From NCBI RefSeq assembly GCF_004793765.1, contig NZ_SRYM01000005.1:1-64000 (forward strand): a stretch of 64,000 nucleotides of DNA. Reading direction: 5' to 3'. Every line of letters begins with the position of its first letter. Position 1 is the stretch's first letter. Under the pieces are notes generated by a model. That model saw only the letters and a program-made list of their open reading frames with translations. It made no database searches and was not told the origin of the DNA. Made by a program: the position numbers and the translations under genes. Source of the DNA: Parabacteroides distasonis (GTDB lineage: Bacteria; Bacteroidota; Bacteroidia; Bacteroidales; Tannerellaceae). Positions 18,848-26,393 of the stretch are shown one piece after another.

Positions 18848-20182
18848 TTATTCATTGATAAGAGGCTTGCCCTTATAATAATCCACCAGCTTGCTTTTCA
18901 ATAAGTACATCAATCGCTTTTGAAGCAGATTAGCCTTGGACTCCAACAGTGTATTTGCGCTTGTCTGTACATCCAGCGTGCTCATCAGGCCTTCCTCGTA
19001 CTTCCGTAGGGTAACACGATAAGCCAACTCATCCGATCTCACCTTCTTATCCATCTGTATGGCCTCTTTAGCGTATCCCTCACGATCCAAGACAGATTGC
19101 TCTACCGCTGTCTGCAACTGGCGAAAGACCTCTGTTCTTGTCTCCCGAGCGATCCGCATATTGTTACGGTAACGACGAGCGTTCGTTAGTCTGCTCAAAC
19201 CATCAAACAAGGGAAAGCTAAGGCTAAAAGAGACATATTCACCACGGTTATTCTTAAACTGATCCTTGAAACCTTCCGGGGCATTATCAGACTTCAGATT
19301 CTCGAAATAACTCGTAGAGATTCCGGCATTCAAATAAATACTCGGCAACAACTTTCCTTTATAAATACGATATTGGTATTTACTTTGCGTTAATTGATAC
19401 TCGGCTTGCAAGGCGGTAGGGTTATTCCCGGACGCATAGGCGAAAATCTCCGCCACGTTCTCTACTTCCGGGACATAATTGATATCCGGTAATAAAGTAT
19501 CCACCTCCAGTTCTAAATCAGAGGGATAATTCATACATTCCCTCAAGGTAAGCAAGGCCGTATTGAAAAGATTCTGCTGGTGGGTCAATGTATAATCATC
19601 GGCCGCTACTTGAGCCTCGAATTGAGCAACATCCGCTTTCCCTTTCAAACCCAGCTCTTCTTGCCGGCGAGTCTTATATAAGGTACGGTTACTCTCCTCC
19701 AATTTCTCGGCCGCCATACGAATCGTTCCTTTATAATACACCACATCCATATAAGCCTGCATGGTTTTCATCGCTAAATCATCTTTCGCTTTCTGGATGT
19801 CATTAACCCCCATACGGCGATTGGATTTTGCCATCAACCATTGATTGATCAGCTGTCCGCCCGTAAAAATAGGAATAGAAGCATCGAGGCCATAGTTATT
19901 ATTAAACGTAGAAGTATTCTCATAGGTATTGGTCGCCGGGTCAATCGAACGGCCAAAACTATATTGCGCTCCGACCTTAGCCGATGCCGCAGGGAAAAAA
20001 GAAGCTATGGCGGCATTCCGTTCCGCCTTATACGTATCTGATGTATAAACTTGCTTTTTAACCGACGGGCTGTTTTCCACGGCATAGCGCATACATTCAT
20101 CCAAAGTCCAAAGTTTCTCTTGGGCCACCGTTGCGGTAGCGAAACTGAGAGAAAGAACTGTTGTAAGTAATATTTGTTTCAT
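18848..20182 (-). CDS. TolC-family outer-membrane efflux protein
   Basis: This 444-residue protein has a cleavable signal (ending ATATVAQ) and the duplicated helical repeats of TolC channels, for example WTLDECMRYAVENSPSVKKQ at the start and the second repeat ending RKYEEGLMSTLDVQTSANTL. It would form the trimeric outer-membrane exit duct for the adaptor and permeases that follow. As first gene of the operon it lies directly behind a sigma-54-type promoter, leaving a leader of about 17 nt. Confidence 0.9.
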   Translation of the reverse strand: MKQILLTTVLSLSFATATVAQEKLWTLDECMRYAVENSPSVKKQVYTSDTYKAERNAAIASFFPAASAKVGAQYSFGRSIDPATNTYENTSTFNNNYGLDASIPIFTGGQLINQWLMAKSNRRMGVNDIQKAKDDLAMKTMQAYMDVVYYKGTIRMAAEKLEESNRTLYKTRRQEELGLKGKADVAQFEAQVAADDYTLTHQQNLFNTALLTLRECMNYPSDLELEVDTLLPDINYVPEVENVAEIFAYASGNNPTALQAEYQLTQSKYQYRIYKGKLLPSIYLNAGISTSYFENLKSDNAPEGFKDQFKNNRGEYVSFSLSFPLFDGLSRLTNARRYRNNMRIARETRTEVFRQLQTAVEQSVLDREGYAKEAIQMDKKVRSDELAYRVTLRKYEEGLMSTLDVQTSANTLLESKANLLQKRLMYLLKSKLVDYYKGKPLINE

Positions 20183-20209
20183 TGCTCTATTATTTTCTAC
20201 CTAAATAAT

Positions 20210-20225
20210 AGCAAAGAACGTGCCA
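20210..20225 (-). promoter_or_regulatory. Sigma-54 promoter of the efflux operon
   Basis: The minus strand reads TGGCACGTTCTTTGCT, matching the -24/-12 consensus TGGCACG-N4-TTGCW at every defined position, with the required 10 nt between GG and GC. Transcription would start near 20199, about 17 nt before the TolC ATG. Sigma-54 promoters need an AAA+ activator bound upstream; the regulator gene is not in this window. Confidence 0.85.
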
Positions 20226-20280
20226 AAACACATAAACAACTAAACAACAATCAGATAACAAAAAGCCATTCTTTTAGAAC

Positions 20281-20318
20281 TGTCCAATATTTTGACAATG
20301 CTGTCTAATTGTTTGACA
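20281..20318. promoter_or_regulatory. Paired upstream activator sites for the sigma-54 promoter
   Basis: TGTCCAATATTTTGACA (20281-20297) and TGTCTAATTGTTTGACA (20302-20318) are two copies of a 17-bp dyad TGTC-N9-GACA. They are offset by 21 bp, about two helical turns, and sit roughly 80-120 bp upstream of the predicted start site. That is the normal place and spacing for binding an NtrC-family activator. The bound protein is inferred. Confidence 0.75.
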
Positions 20319-20445
20319 GTATTCCCACTTTGATACGTAAGAGCGTCTCCTCTTCTCCCTAAGCAAAAAGCACTCTACTCCTATATGAATTCTTTCCCGA
20401 TAACCTATGAATTCTTATACGCATACTGTATAATTCTACAAACCA

Positions 20446-20513
20446 CGACGTGGTCTGTACAGATCAAGGCGTGGAATATACAGATCACGCCGTGGTCTAT
20501 ATATTCCACGGCG
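20446..20513. repeat. 21-bp tandem repeat array (three units)
   Basis: Three contiguous 21-bp units start at 20446, 20467 and 20488. Shared cores are CGTGG at unit position 4-8 and ATACAGATCA or a variant at the end. A partial fourth unit starts at 20509 (CGGCG). The unit junctions make the dyads CCACGACGTGG and CACGCCGTGG. The array lies between the tRNA-Pro terminator and the efflux operon control region. The rest of 20183-20640 has no gene I can support. Confidence 0.75.
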
Positions 20514-20640
20514 ATAATCAGGAAATAGATGAGATAGTAATTATATTTGTATATAGTAAGAAGAATGTTTTTTACTTGAAGATACGAACAATTGTTTTGA
20601 TTACAATCGTTGACTATCCTTTAGATCTAAGAACAAGACA

Positions 20641-20680
20641 AAAAAAAGGGAAACAGTCGAAAATCAACTGTTTCCCTTTT
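20641..20680 (-). terminator. tRNA-Pro terminator
   Basis: On the minus strand AAAAGGGAAACAGT pairs with ACTGTTTCCCTTTT, followed by a run of T. It begins 7 bp after the tRNA 3' end and is among the strongest terminators in the window. Confidence 0.9.
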
Positions 20681-20686
20681 ACCAAG

Positions 20687-20761
20687 TCGGGGTACCAAGA
20701 TTCGAACTTGGGACCCCCTGCTCCCAAAGCAGGTGCGCTAACCGGACTGCGCTACACCCCG
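20687..20761 (-). tRNA. tRNA-Pro (TGG)
   Basis: The 75-nt cloverleaf begins CGGGGTGTAGCGCAG and ends TACCCCGA. The anticodon loop TTTGGGA gives anticodon TGG, read between stems CCTGC and GCAGG. The T-arm is GTTCGAATC. CCA is not encoded. It is a single-gene unit with its own promoter and terminator. Confidence 0.95.
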
Positions 20762-20797
20762 TTTTGCAATTCATAGTGTTTATCTCTGATTGCGGTG

Positions 20798-20829
20798 CAA
20801 AGGTACGCCTTTATTTTAAACTACAAAAC
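20798..20829 (-). promoter_or_regulatory. Promoter of tRNA-Pro
   Basis: The -7 box is TACCTTTG on the minus strand (plus CAAAGGTA, 20798-20805). The -33 box GTTTTG (about 20824-20829) overlaps the last codons of the upstream L,D-transpeptidase gene, so the promoter is partly embedded in coding sequence. Confidence 0.72.
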
Positions 20830-21573
20830 TTTTCGGTAACTTTTTTCTTTAAAAATATCATTTTCTTGTTGAGCGGATAGAATGGAGCTTTGCGTCAGAT
20901 AGCTCTTGTCGTTGGCGTAAATGAATAAAAGGGTTCCATTCTTTATCGTATTAATAATTGGCTTACTGACAGATACAGGCAATGCGGGGCAACCCAAGCT
21001 ACGTCCTAACCGACCCGAGGAAGCGGCCACCGAAGGATCGGAATAAGAGGCGCCATGAATTACAATCGCCCTTTGCTTAGCCAAATCATTTATTCCTTTT
21101 TCCAATCCATTCAGGATAAGCGAATAGCCATTCCGACCTTGGTACGTATTTTCCGTCAGATAAAATCCTAAAGAGCTTTTGTGGGAACCGCTCTCGTTCG
21201 AGAAAGAGGTCGCATAAATCCCTCCGCTATTCTTACCGTGAGAAACCAAAGAGGTGTAAAGTATTCTCTTTTGCCGTATATCCAATACAACCATACGTTC
21301 CGCCGTAGAAGGTTTAGAGAAATCGATCAATGTAAGGATATCCTTATTTTTCCGCTCGATCTTCCCAGAACCTCTAAGCCCCTGCATAAACGCATCGAAA
21401 CAAACCCATTGCTCCAACCGCATCTCCTCATATAATTGGCGCCCCATAACCGCCACAGGCGTTGATCCCGTTTCCGGAGATAGGGCACGCAAAACTCCAC
21501 CGGTTGAAATTGAACCTACAGACAAGACAATAAAAAACAAATACAAGAAAATCCTTCGCATATTAAAAAACAA
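20821..21573 (-). CDS. Murein L,D-transpeptidase catalytic-domain protein
   Basis: This 250-residue exported protein resembles the family annotated as murein L,D-transpeptidase catalytic domain. An N-terminal hydrophobic signal (residues 6-25) is followed by a domain with VIHGASYSDP and SLGCPALP; the Cys of GCP is the expected nucleophile and the His of HG part of the site. Such enzymes make or edit 3-3 peptidoglycan cross-links. It is followed directly by tRNA-Pro and lies 22 bp after a different L,D-transpeptidase gene on the same strand. Its last codons overlap the tRNA promoter. Confidence 0.8.
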   Translation of the reverse strand: MFFNMRRIFLYLFFIVLSVGSISTGGVLRALSPETGSTPVAVMGRQLYEEMRLEQWVCFDAFMQGLRGSGKIERKNKDILTLIDFSKPSTAERMVVLDIRQKRILYTSLVSHGKNSGGIYATSFSNESGSHKSSLGFYLTENTYQGRNGYSLILNGLEKGINDLAKQRAIVIHGASYSDPSVAASSGRLGRSLGCPALPVSVSKPIINTIKNGTLLFIYANDKSYLTQSSILSAQQENDIFKEKSYRKVL

Positions 21574-21595
21574 TAACGCCGCGAAGTTATGATTT

Positions 21596-22612
21596 TTATT
21601 CTAATACAAAAACAATCGTCTCATTAACAGGTGCCCAATCATAAACAAATCGCGCATGCGAAGTCGCGTTTCTCACACACATATGAGACCGGGGTATCGT
21701 TCCCAACGAAGGACTATATTCGATCAATGATTTACGAGGAGCGTTGACCGGTACGCCATGGATATACGCCCCATTCGTAAAACGATTGGCATAAGGAGCG
21801 AATCCGCCTGTCTCCTTGGAACCGTCTACCAAATAGATCATGCGAGACTTTTTTTCTTGGAGAACATACATTCCCAACGGGGTTTCCTGCGCATAAGGAG
21901 GATGATACTGTCCGGTAGTCGCAGGGTTCATACTACGAACCAACCATTTCGAGCCGACGTGCTCCAAGGTCGCGATATTCTGGTTGTGACGATCCACGAA
22001 GATCGCCTTATCGAAGACTACCGTATCCCCTATTTGCTTGATATATTTCCTCGGAGCATACCACTCCTCCCCATCGTACACGGTTTGTATACGAGCGAAT
22101 TTAGAATCCTTACCCATCGCCTTGATACGGACTAGGCTACCGTCACGTCCATAGATTTCGGGAGTCACGGTATCAGTCATCAAATAAAGCGGGACAGATT
22201 GATAACGTTCTACACCAAGCGTATCGGAAACCCTTTTATAGGCATCTCTCTTGAAGACTTTCACAAGAGGAGCCTCTCCATTCCTGTTTTTATAGTTCTG
22301 CAATATCGCCCATTGAGACGGCTCCTTTTGGATCGACTCCAATAAGGATAATCTTTCTTTCATTTTCTCCCATTGGAACTCCCGTGTCGTATCTTTATAG
22401 GGATAAGTATCTTCTAAAGTATGCTTATCGTAAAGCAACTCTTTCTCTATTTCGATACGGGAAGGCAAAGTCTCCACAATCACGGTGGAATCCTTCGATA
22501 TAGAATCCACAGGAGTTAAGACCTCGGTTTGAGCAGGCTCGGTCCTCGGCGTACAATAACTTAGCGTACAAAGGCTCGATATCAAAAGTATAAAAACTGT
22601 TCTCGTCATCAT
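21596..22612 (-). CDS. YkuD-type L,D-transpeptidase lipoprotein
   Basis: The start chosen is the first of two adjacent ATGs that gives a lipoprotein signal MMTRTVFILLISSLCTLSYC; the frame is open 93 bp further upstream but that extension looks unlike a signal. The C-terminal third holds a YkuD domain: YIHGVPVNAP, then SHMCVRN, where the usual motif is S/T-H-G-C-hydrophobic-R. Glycine is replaced by methionine, but His, Cys and Arg remain. The middle part (SLVRIKAMGKDSKFARIQTV) resembles an SH3-like region. It likely acts on peptidoglycan in the periplasm as a transpeptidase or sacculus anchor enzyme. Confidence 0.78.
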   Translation of the reverse strand: MMTRTVFILLISSLCTLSYCTPRTEPAQTEVLTPVDSISKDSTVIVETLPSRIEIEKELLYDKHTLEDTYPYKDTTREFQWEKMKERLSLLESIQKEPSQWAILQNYKNRNGEAPLVKVFKRDAYKRVSDTLGVERYQSVPLYLMTDTVTPEIYGRDGSLVRIKAMGKDSKFARIQTVYDGEEWYAPRKYIKQIGDTVVFDKAIFVDRHNQNIATLEHVGSKWLVRSMNPATTGQYHPPYAQETPLGMYVLQEKKSRMIYLVDGSKETGGFAPYANRFTNGAYIHGVPVNAPRKSLIEYSPSLGTIPRSHMCVRNATSHARFVYDWAPVNETIVFVLE

Positions 22613-22725
22613 TATTACCCGGGATTTATTTGAATATCGTAAATATACGATTTTTTCCAAATAACAGGTAATCTTATCATCTTGTTTACAAAGTAACCGC
22701 ACCAAATGACAGAGCTATCCTATAC

Positions 22726-23814
22726 TCATCCTATAATCCATTTACTGCCCGGTATTAATGAGATAATCTTTGTCGTCACATAACAGCTGATAAATGTACT
22801 TACCGCAATGCAGGGTATGGCGGCGACAGTAGGCAACACTAAATCGTGCTTGAACACAGTTACCCACAATCCGAGCCAAAATATATGCATAAGATACATA
22901 CCGTAGCTGAGTCTAGACATCTCTGTTATAAGTCGTGGAGATTTCGAATCGCCTATGCAAGTAAAAGCGAGGAACGTACCCGCCGTAAGAAGCACACAAT
23001 TGATTGTACAGAAAGCCCACCCGATCTCTATCTTGGGTGTGACAAGGATTACTCCGGGTACCGCTTGGACATAGAAAGAATAGATCGTCAGCAAGGCACC
23101 GACGAGCATCGAGGCAATTCCGATGACCAAACGTTTAGAATGGTTCCATGTAAGATGGACATGTATATAATGTGCCAGTACGAGGTATCCTAAATAACCG
23201 GAGAAGTACCAGAGTATATGGTATTCATTCCAAAAACATTGCCCCCACACCTCGCCGAAGCAACGATTGAGATAGGGCATACAGGTCGACAACAGAAACA
23301 AGCCGATGAAAAAAAGCTCTTCTTTCGCCGTGGCTTTATTCAACCATGGCGATATTACGGGTATAAATAAATAGAGGCTGATCAAAGGGTACATGAACCA
23401 CAAATGTCCGGCCAGTGAAGGAAAGTTCAAGAATATTCTCGATATATCTTTCAATGATGTCTCGGCATCTATCTGCCCCCACAGCATAGGTAAAGTGCTG
23501 TATAATATCATAAATATGAAAAACGGAGGTAAGATGCGGATACAACGCTGACGATAGAATTGCCAAGAGGTCAGCCCTGCCTTCATGGGCGCAAGAAGAA
23601 AGGCGGAGACAATTATAAACAGTGGCACCGCCATGCGTGAGAAACCATCGTATACGGCTACCCATAACCGATCTGCCTCATTGGCCAGATAAGATTGCGG
23701 TCCCACCATATCCGTAGAGCCCTCAGCTCCATAAAAGTTTTCACTGGCGTGGACAACCATGACAAGGAAGCACGCAAACACACGCACGTAATCCAAAAAA
23801 ACTATACGCTTCAT
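22726..23814 (-). CDS. Acyltransferase-3 family membrane protein
   Basis: This 362-residue protein has about ten membrane segments. The N-terminus MKRIVFLDYVRVFACFLVMVV and the following HASE are typical of acyltransferase-3 (OafA/YrhL) proteins, where the histidine after segment 1 is catalytic. RQRCIRILPPFFIF carries the family's conserved arginine motif. The family transfers acetyl or other acyl groups to sugars of surface polysaccharide or peptidoglycan. The acceptor is unknown. A TACCTTTG promoter lies about 115 bp upstream, divergent from the HdeD-like gene. Confidence 0.85.
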   Translation of the reverse strand: MKRIVFLDYVRVFACFLVMVVHASENFYGAEGSTDMVGPQSYLANEADRLWVAVYDGFSRMAVPLFIIVSAFLLAPMKAGLTSWQFYRQRCIRILPPFFIFMILYSTLPMLWGQIDAETSLKDISRIFLNFPSLAGHLWFMYPLISLYLFIPVISPWLNKATAKEELFFIGLFLLSTCMPYLNRCFGEVWGQCFWNEYHILWYFSGYLGYLVLAHYIHVHLTWNHSKRLVIGIASMLVGALLTIYSFYVQAVPGVILVTPKIEIGWAFCTINCVLLTAGTFLAFTCIGDSKSPRLITEMSRLSYGMYLMHIFWLGLWVTVFKHDLVLPTVAAIPCIAVSTFISCYVTTKIISLIPGSKWIIG

Positions 23815-23927
23815 TTTTTGTTTTAGTATTATTATTCGTTAGATGATTCAAGTTTGTCTTTTTATGCGAAGCATGCATGCAAGAGGGATATATTTCGATG
23901 TTTTTCCTGATACAGCTTTATGGCGTA

Positions 23928-23935
23928 CAAAGGTA
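23928..23935 (-). promoter_or_regulatory. -7 box of the acyltransferase gene
   Basis: The minus strand reads TACCTTTG, about 115 bp upstream of the acyltransferase start. It is divergent from the plus-strand box at 23957-23964, only 21 bp away, so the two promoters share their upstream DNA. Confidence 0.55.
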
Positions 23936-23956
23936 AAAAAAGTCGAAAAGAATATA

Positions 23957-23964
23957 TACCTTTG
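23957..23964 (+). promoter_or_regulatory. -7 box of the HdeD-like gene
   Basis: TACCTTTG lies 35 bp before the ATG at 24000. No clear TTTG -33 box is seen, because the divergent promoter occupies that region. Confidence 0.55.
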
Positions 23965-23999
23965 TCATAAATTATAAATGAAATCTAAAATAAAAACAT

Positions 24000-24536
24000 A
24001 TGAGATCTATTAATGGCGCAGTTTTACGTAGCGCATTCGCGATGGTATTAGGGTTTGTTTTGGTATTATGGCCGGAAGTAGCCATAACTTATCTGGTTAT
24101 TACGATCGGCATACTATTCATTTTACCGGGATTATTCGCTATCCTCAGCTATTTCACCCGACCGAAAAATGAGAACGGGGAGAAACCGATGTTTCCTATC
24201 GAGGCAACGGGAAGCGTACTGTTCGGAGCGTGGTTGGTGATCATGCCCGAGTTCTTCGTGAATATATTAATGTACGTACTTGGCGCCTTATTGGTTATTG
24301 CCGGCGTACAGCAATTGGTTTCATTGATATCCGCAAGGAAATGGAGCAATGTACCGTTTGGGTTCTACCTGATGCCGACTTTGATCCTGATAACCGGAGT
24401 AATGATTCTAGCCTACCCGTTCGGGGCGGCGACAAATACATTCGTAATCTTCGGCGTAGCCAGCATTTTCTACGGGGCCTGTGAGTTGATCAACTGGTAT
24501 AAGTTCCACAAACATATAGAAAATACCGGATTATGA
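24000..24536 (+). CDS. HdeD-like (DUF308) membrane protein
   Basis: This 178-residue protein has six hydrophobic segments, each with the short glycine- and proline-containing repeats of DUF308 (for example VLGFVLVLWPEVAITYLVIT and VLFGAWLVIMPEFFVNILMY). E. coli HdeD belongs to the family and is linked to acid resistance; the mechanism is not known. Its stop codon overlaps the 3' end of the convergent AraC-type gene by 6 bp. Confidence 0.8.
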   Translation: MRSINGAVLRSAFAMVLGFVLVLWPEVAITYLVITIGILFILPGLFAILSYFTRPKNENGEKPMFPIEATGSVLFGAWLVIMPEFFVNILMYVLGALLVIAGVQQLVSLISARKWSNVPFGFYLMPTLILITGVMILAYPFGAATNTFVIFGVASIFYGACELINWYKFHKHIENTGL

Positions 24537-25436
24537 TTTCCGGTATTCCATGGGTGATATTCCCATATGCTTCTTGAAAAACTTGCCAAAAGTGGATTGA
24601 TCGGAGAAGTGGAGTATATCCGCTACCTGCTGAACCGTGGCTTGCGGAGTCTTCAATAGCATCTTAGCTTCGACAATCAAGGCGTCATCAATCCATTTAT
24701 TCGCCGATCTACCCGTTAGCTCCTTTAAGATAAGCGAAAGATACTGCGGGGTAATAAATAATTTCTCGGCATAGAACGTAACGACGTGCTGCTCCTTGCA
24801 ATGCTCGAAAAGCAATTGCAGGAACTGCTCGAAAAGCTCCTCCTTACGGGAGAGCGTAGGTGCTGTCATAAGTTCCTTCTTACCCATAAAGATATTAGCC
24901 AACTCGATAAAGAAACCGATCAAGGCGTTCTGAAGAGCCTCCTTCTGAAAAAAATGGGTACGCAACTTCATCTTTTCCCGTAAGATGGAGAATTGACCGG
25001 ATATATGCTCTGTCTCCTCGGCACTCATCGCAGCACATGGATTCTTACGGATCTGCATATAATGCACCATGGAGTTTTTTTTCCCTGCCGGGGCAGTATA
25101 TCCATCCAGAAAAGATCTGGACACGATCAACAAACGCCCTCTTAAATCTTTGCTCACTTTCGATACCTGTACGATATGAGTCGGCATCAAGGTTATAAAC
25201 GTATTCTTCTCTATCTTATATGGAATATAGTCTACCGAAATATCGGCGGTACCTTCCTGTACCAAGATCATCAACAAGGCATTTAAACGCATCGGGGTGG
25301 AATGCTCCAGCCTTTTTTCCTCGTAATTAATCAAATCTCCGTTCAGATCCGCTATCGATAAATCATCTTGAAAGCTGTCACTGGATTCAATCCCCTTGAT
25401 TAACTCAGTGACTTCAATTAAAGGTAAATTTTTCAT
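24531..25436 (-). CDS. AraC-family transcriptional regulator
   Basis: The start chosen is the ATG of MKNLPLIEVTEL, because the promoter box at 25470-25477 lies inside the 63-bp upstream extension. The protein is then 301 residues: an N-terminal cupin-like sensing domain (IPYKIEKNTFITLMPTHIVQV) and a C-terminal double helix-turn-helix (YAEKLFITPQYLSLILKELT and TVQQVADILHFSDQSTFGKF, ending MGISPMEYRKS). The ligand and targets are unknown; adjacent candidates are the HdeD-like gene and the RND operon. Confidence 0.88.
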   Translation of the reverse strand: MKNLPLIEVTELIKGIESSDSFQDDLSIADLNGDLINYEEKRLEHSTPMRLNALLMILVQEGTADISVDYIPYKIEKNTFITLMPTHIVQVSKVSKDLRGRLLIVSRSFLDGYTAPAGKKNSMVHYMQIRKNPCAAMSAEETEHISGQFSILREKMKLRTHFFQKEALQNALIGFFIELANIFMGKKELMTAPTLSRKEELFEQFLQLLFEHCKEQHVVTFYAEKLFITPQYLSLILKELTGRSANKWIDDALIVEAKMLLKTPQATVQQVADILHFSDQSTFGKFFKKHMGISPMEYRKS

Positions 25437-25469
25437 ATCTAATCTATAGATTATTATTATCACCTCGGA

Positions 25470-25477
25470 CAAAGATA
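25470..25477 (-). promoter_or_regulatory. -7 box of the AraC-type gene
   Basis: The minus strand reads TATCTTTG, 33 bp before the chosen ATG. It decides against the longer start at 25499. Confidence 0.5.
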
Positions 25478-25748
25478 GAAATAAAAAGCCAAAGACCACC
25501 CATTATTTCGTTTTTAACCAATTTTCATCCAAAATAGAAGGAACAGTAAGAATTTTCAACAACACCCTGTTTCATTCCATACCAATACCGTAACAGTATA
25601 AACCTTTCCGGTTTTCTAAATATATCAGACCTTTGCGAACAGATTCAATGGGAATATCCGGTCATTGGTCGATTCTAACGGACGAATCATCGCTTTTTAC
25701 TTGCATATGGGGATTGTCCCAGCTACTTTTGACGTAACAAAAACAAAT

Positions 25749-26351
25749 ATGATGAAGAAACAGATTATTAATACGGCGTTCGATCTTTTTTCTCAATATG
25801 GCATCAAGAGTGTGAGTATGGATGATGTAGCGAAAGCGGCTGGTATCTCCAAGCGCACACTTTATGAGTCGTTCGAGGATAAGGAGACTTTACTGATCGA
25901 GGGGATCGATCACAATTCCGAATCGCTCGGACAATATCTGACGGGACTGGAAAAAGAACCTTTCAATGCCTTGGAAGTAATCCTGCTCTTTTATGAAGAG
26001 ATGATGAAAAACCCGAGATGGTTCAACGAGAAGTTTTACGAAGACTTGAAGAAATATCCGAAAGCCCAACAAAAAATAGAGATGAATAAAGCGAGAATGG
26101 GCAAGAGGTGTATGGACTTATTTGCGCGGGGTGTTAAAGAGGGCGTGTTCCAACAAGGGATCAACTTCGAGATCATGGCCTTGCTGGTGAAAGAGCAGAC
26201 GAAGATGTTGCGGCCTTCCAATGTCTTCTGCAAGCATTCCATCACCGAGGTATACAACACGATCCTCCTCACATTCCTGAAAGGAATCAGCACCGAGAAG
26301 GGAAGAGCGATCCTAGACCGGTTCAACCTCAAACAATCCTATGATTTATAG
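25749..26351 (+). CDS. TetR-family regulator of the RND operon
   Basis: The start chosen is the first ATG of MMKKQIINTAFDLFSQYG, giving 200 residues; the frame is open 84 bp further, but a TetR N-terminus normally starts just before this helix. The DNA-binding helix-turn-helix is SMDDVAKAAGISKRTLYESF (about 25-45). The C-terminal ligand domain is not recognisable. It is first in a run TetR-TolC-adaptor-RND with a 42-bp gap, so it probably represses its own efflux operon and is released by a pump substrate. Confidence 0.87.
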   Translation: MMKKQIINTAFDLFSQYGIKSVSMDDVAKAAGISKRTLYESFEDKETLLIEGIDHNSESLGQYLTGLEKEPFNALEVILLFYEEMMKNPRWFNEKFYEDLKKYPKAQQKIEMNKARMGKRCMDLFARGVKEGVFQQGINFEIMALLVKEQTKMLRPSNVFCKHSITEVYNTILLTFLKGISTEKGRAILDRFNLKQSYDL

Positions 26352-26393
26352 CAAACACTGAATGAGTTTAATCACAGACAAAATCTATCCTAA

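Noticed and set aside
20450-20776. Plus-strand frame over the repeat array and tRNA-Pro
   Set aside because: It spans a 21-bp repeat, a terminator and a tRNA gene on the other strand, so it is not coding.
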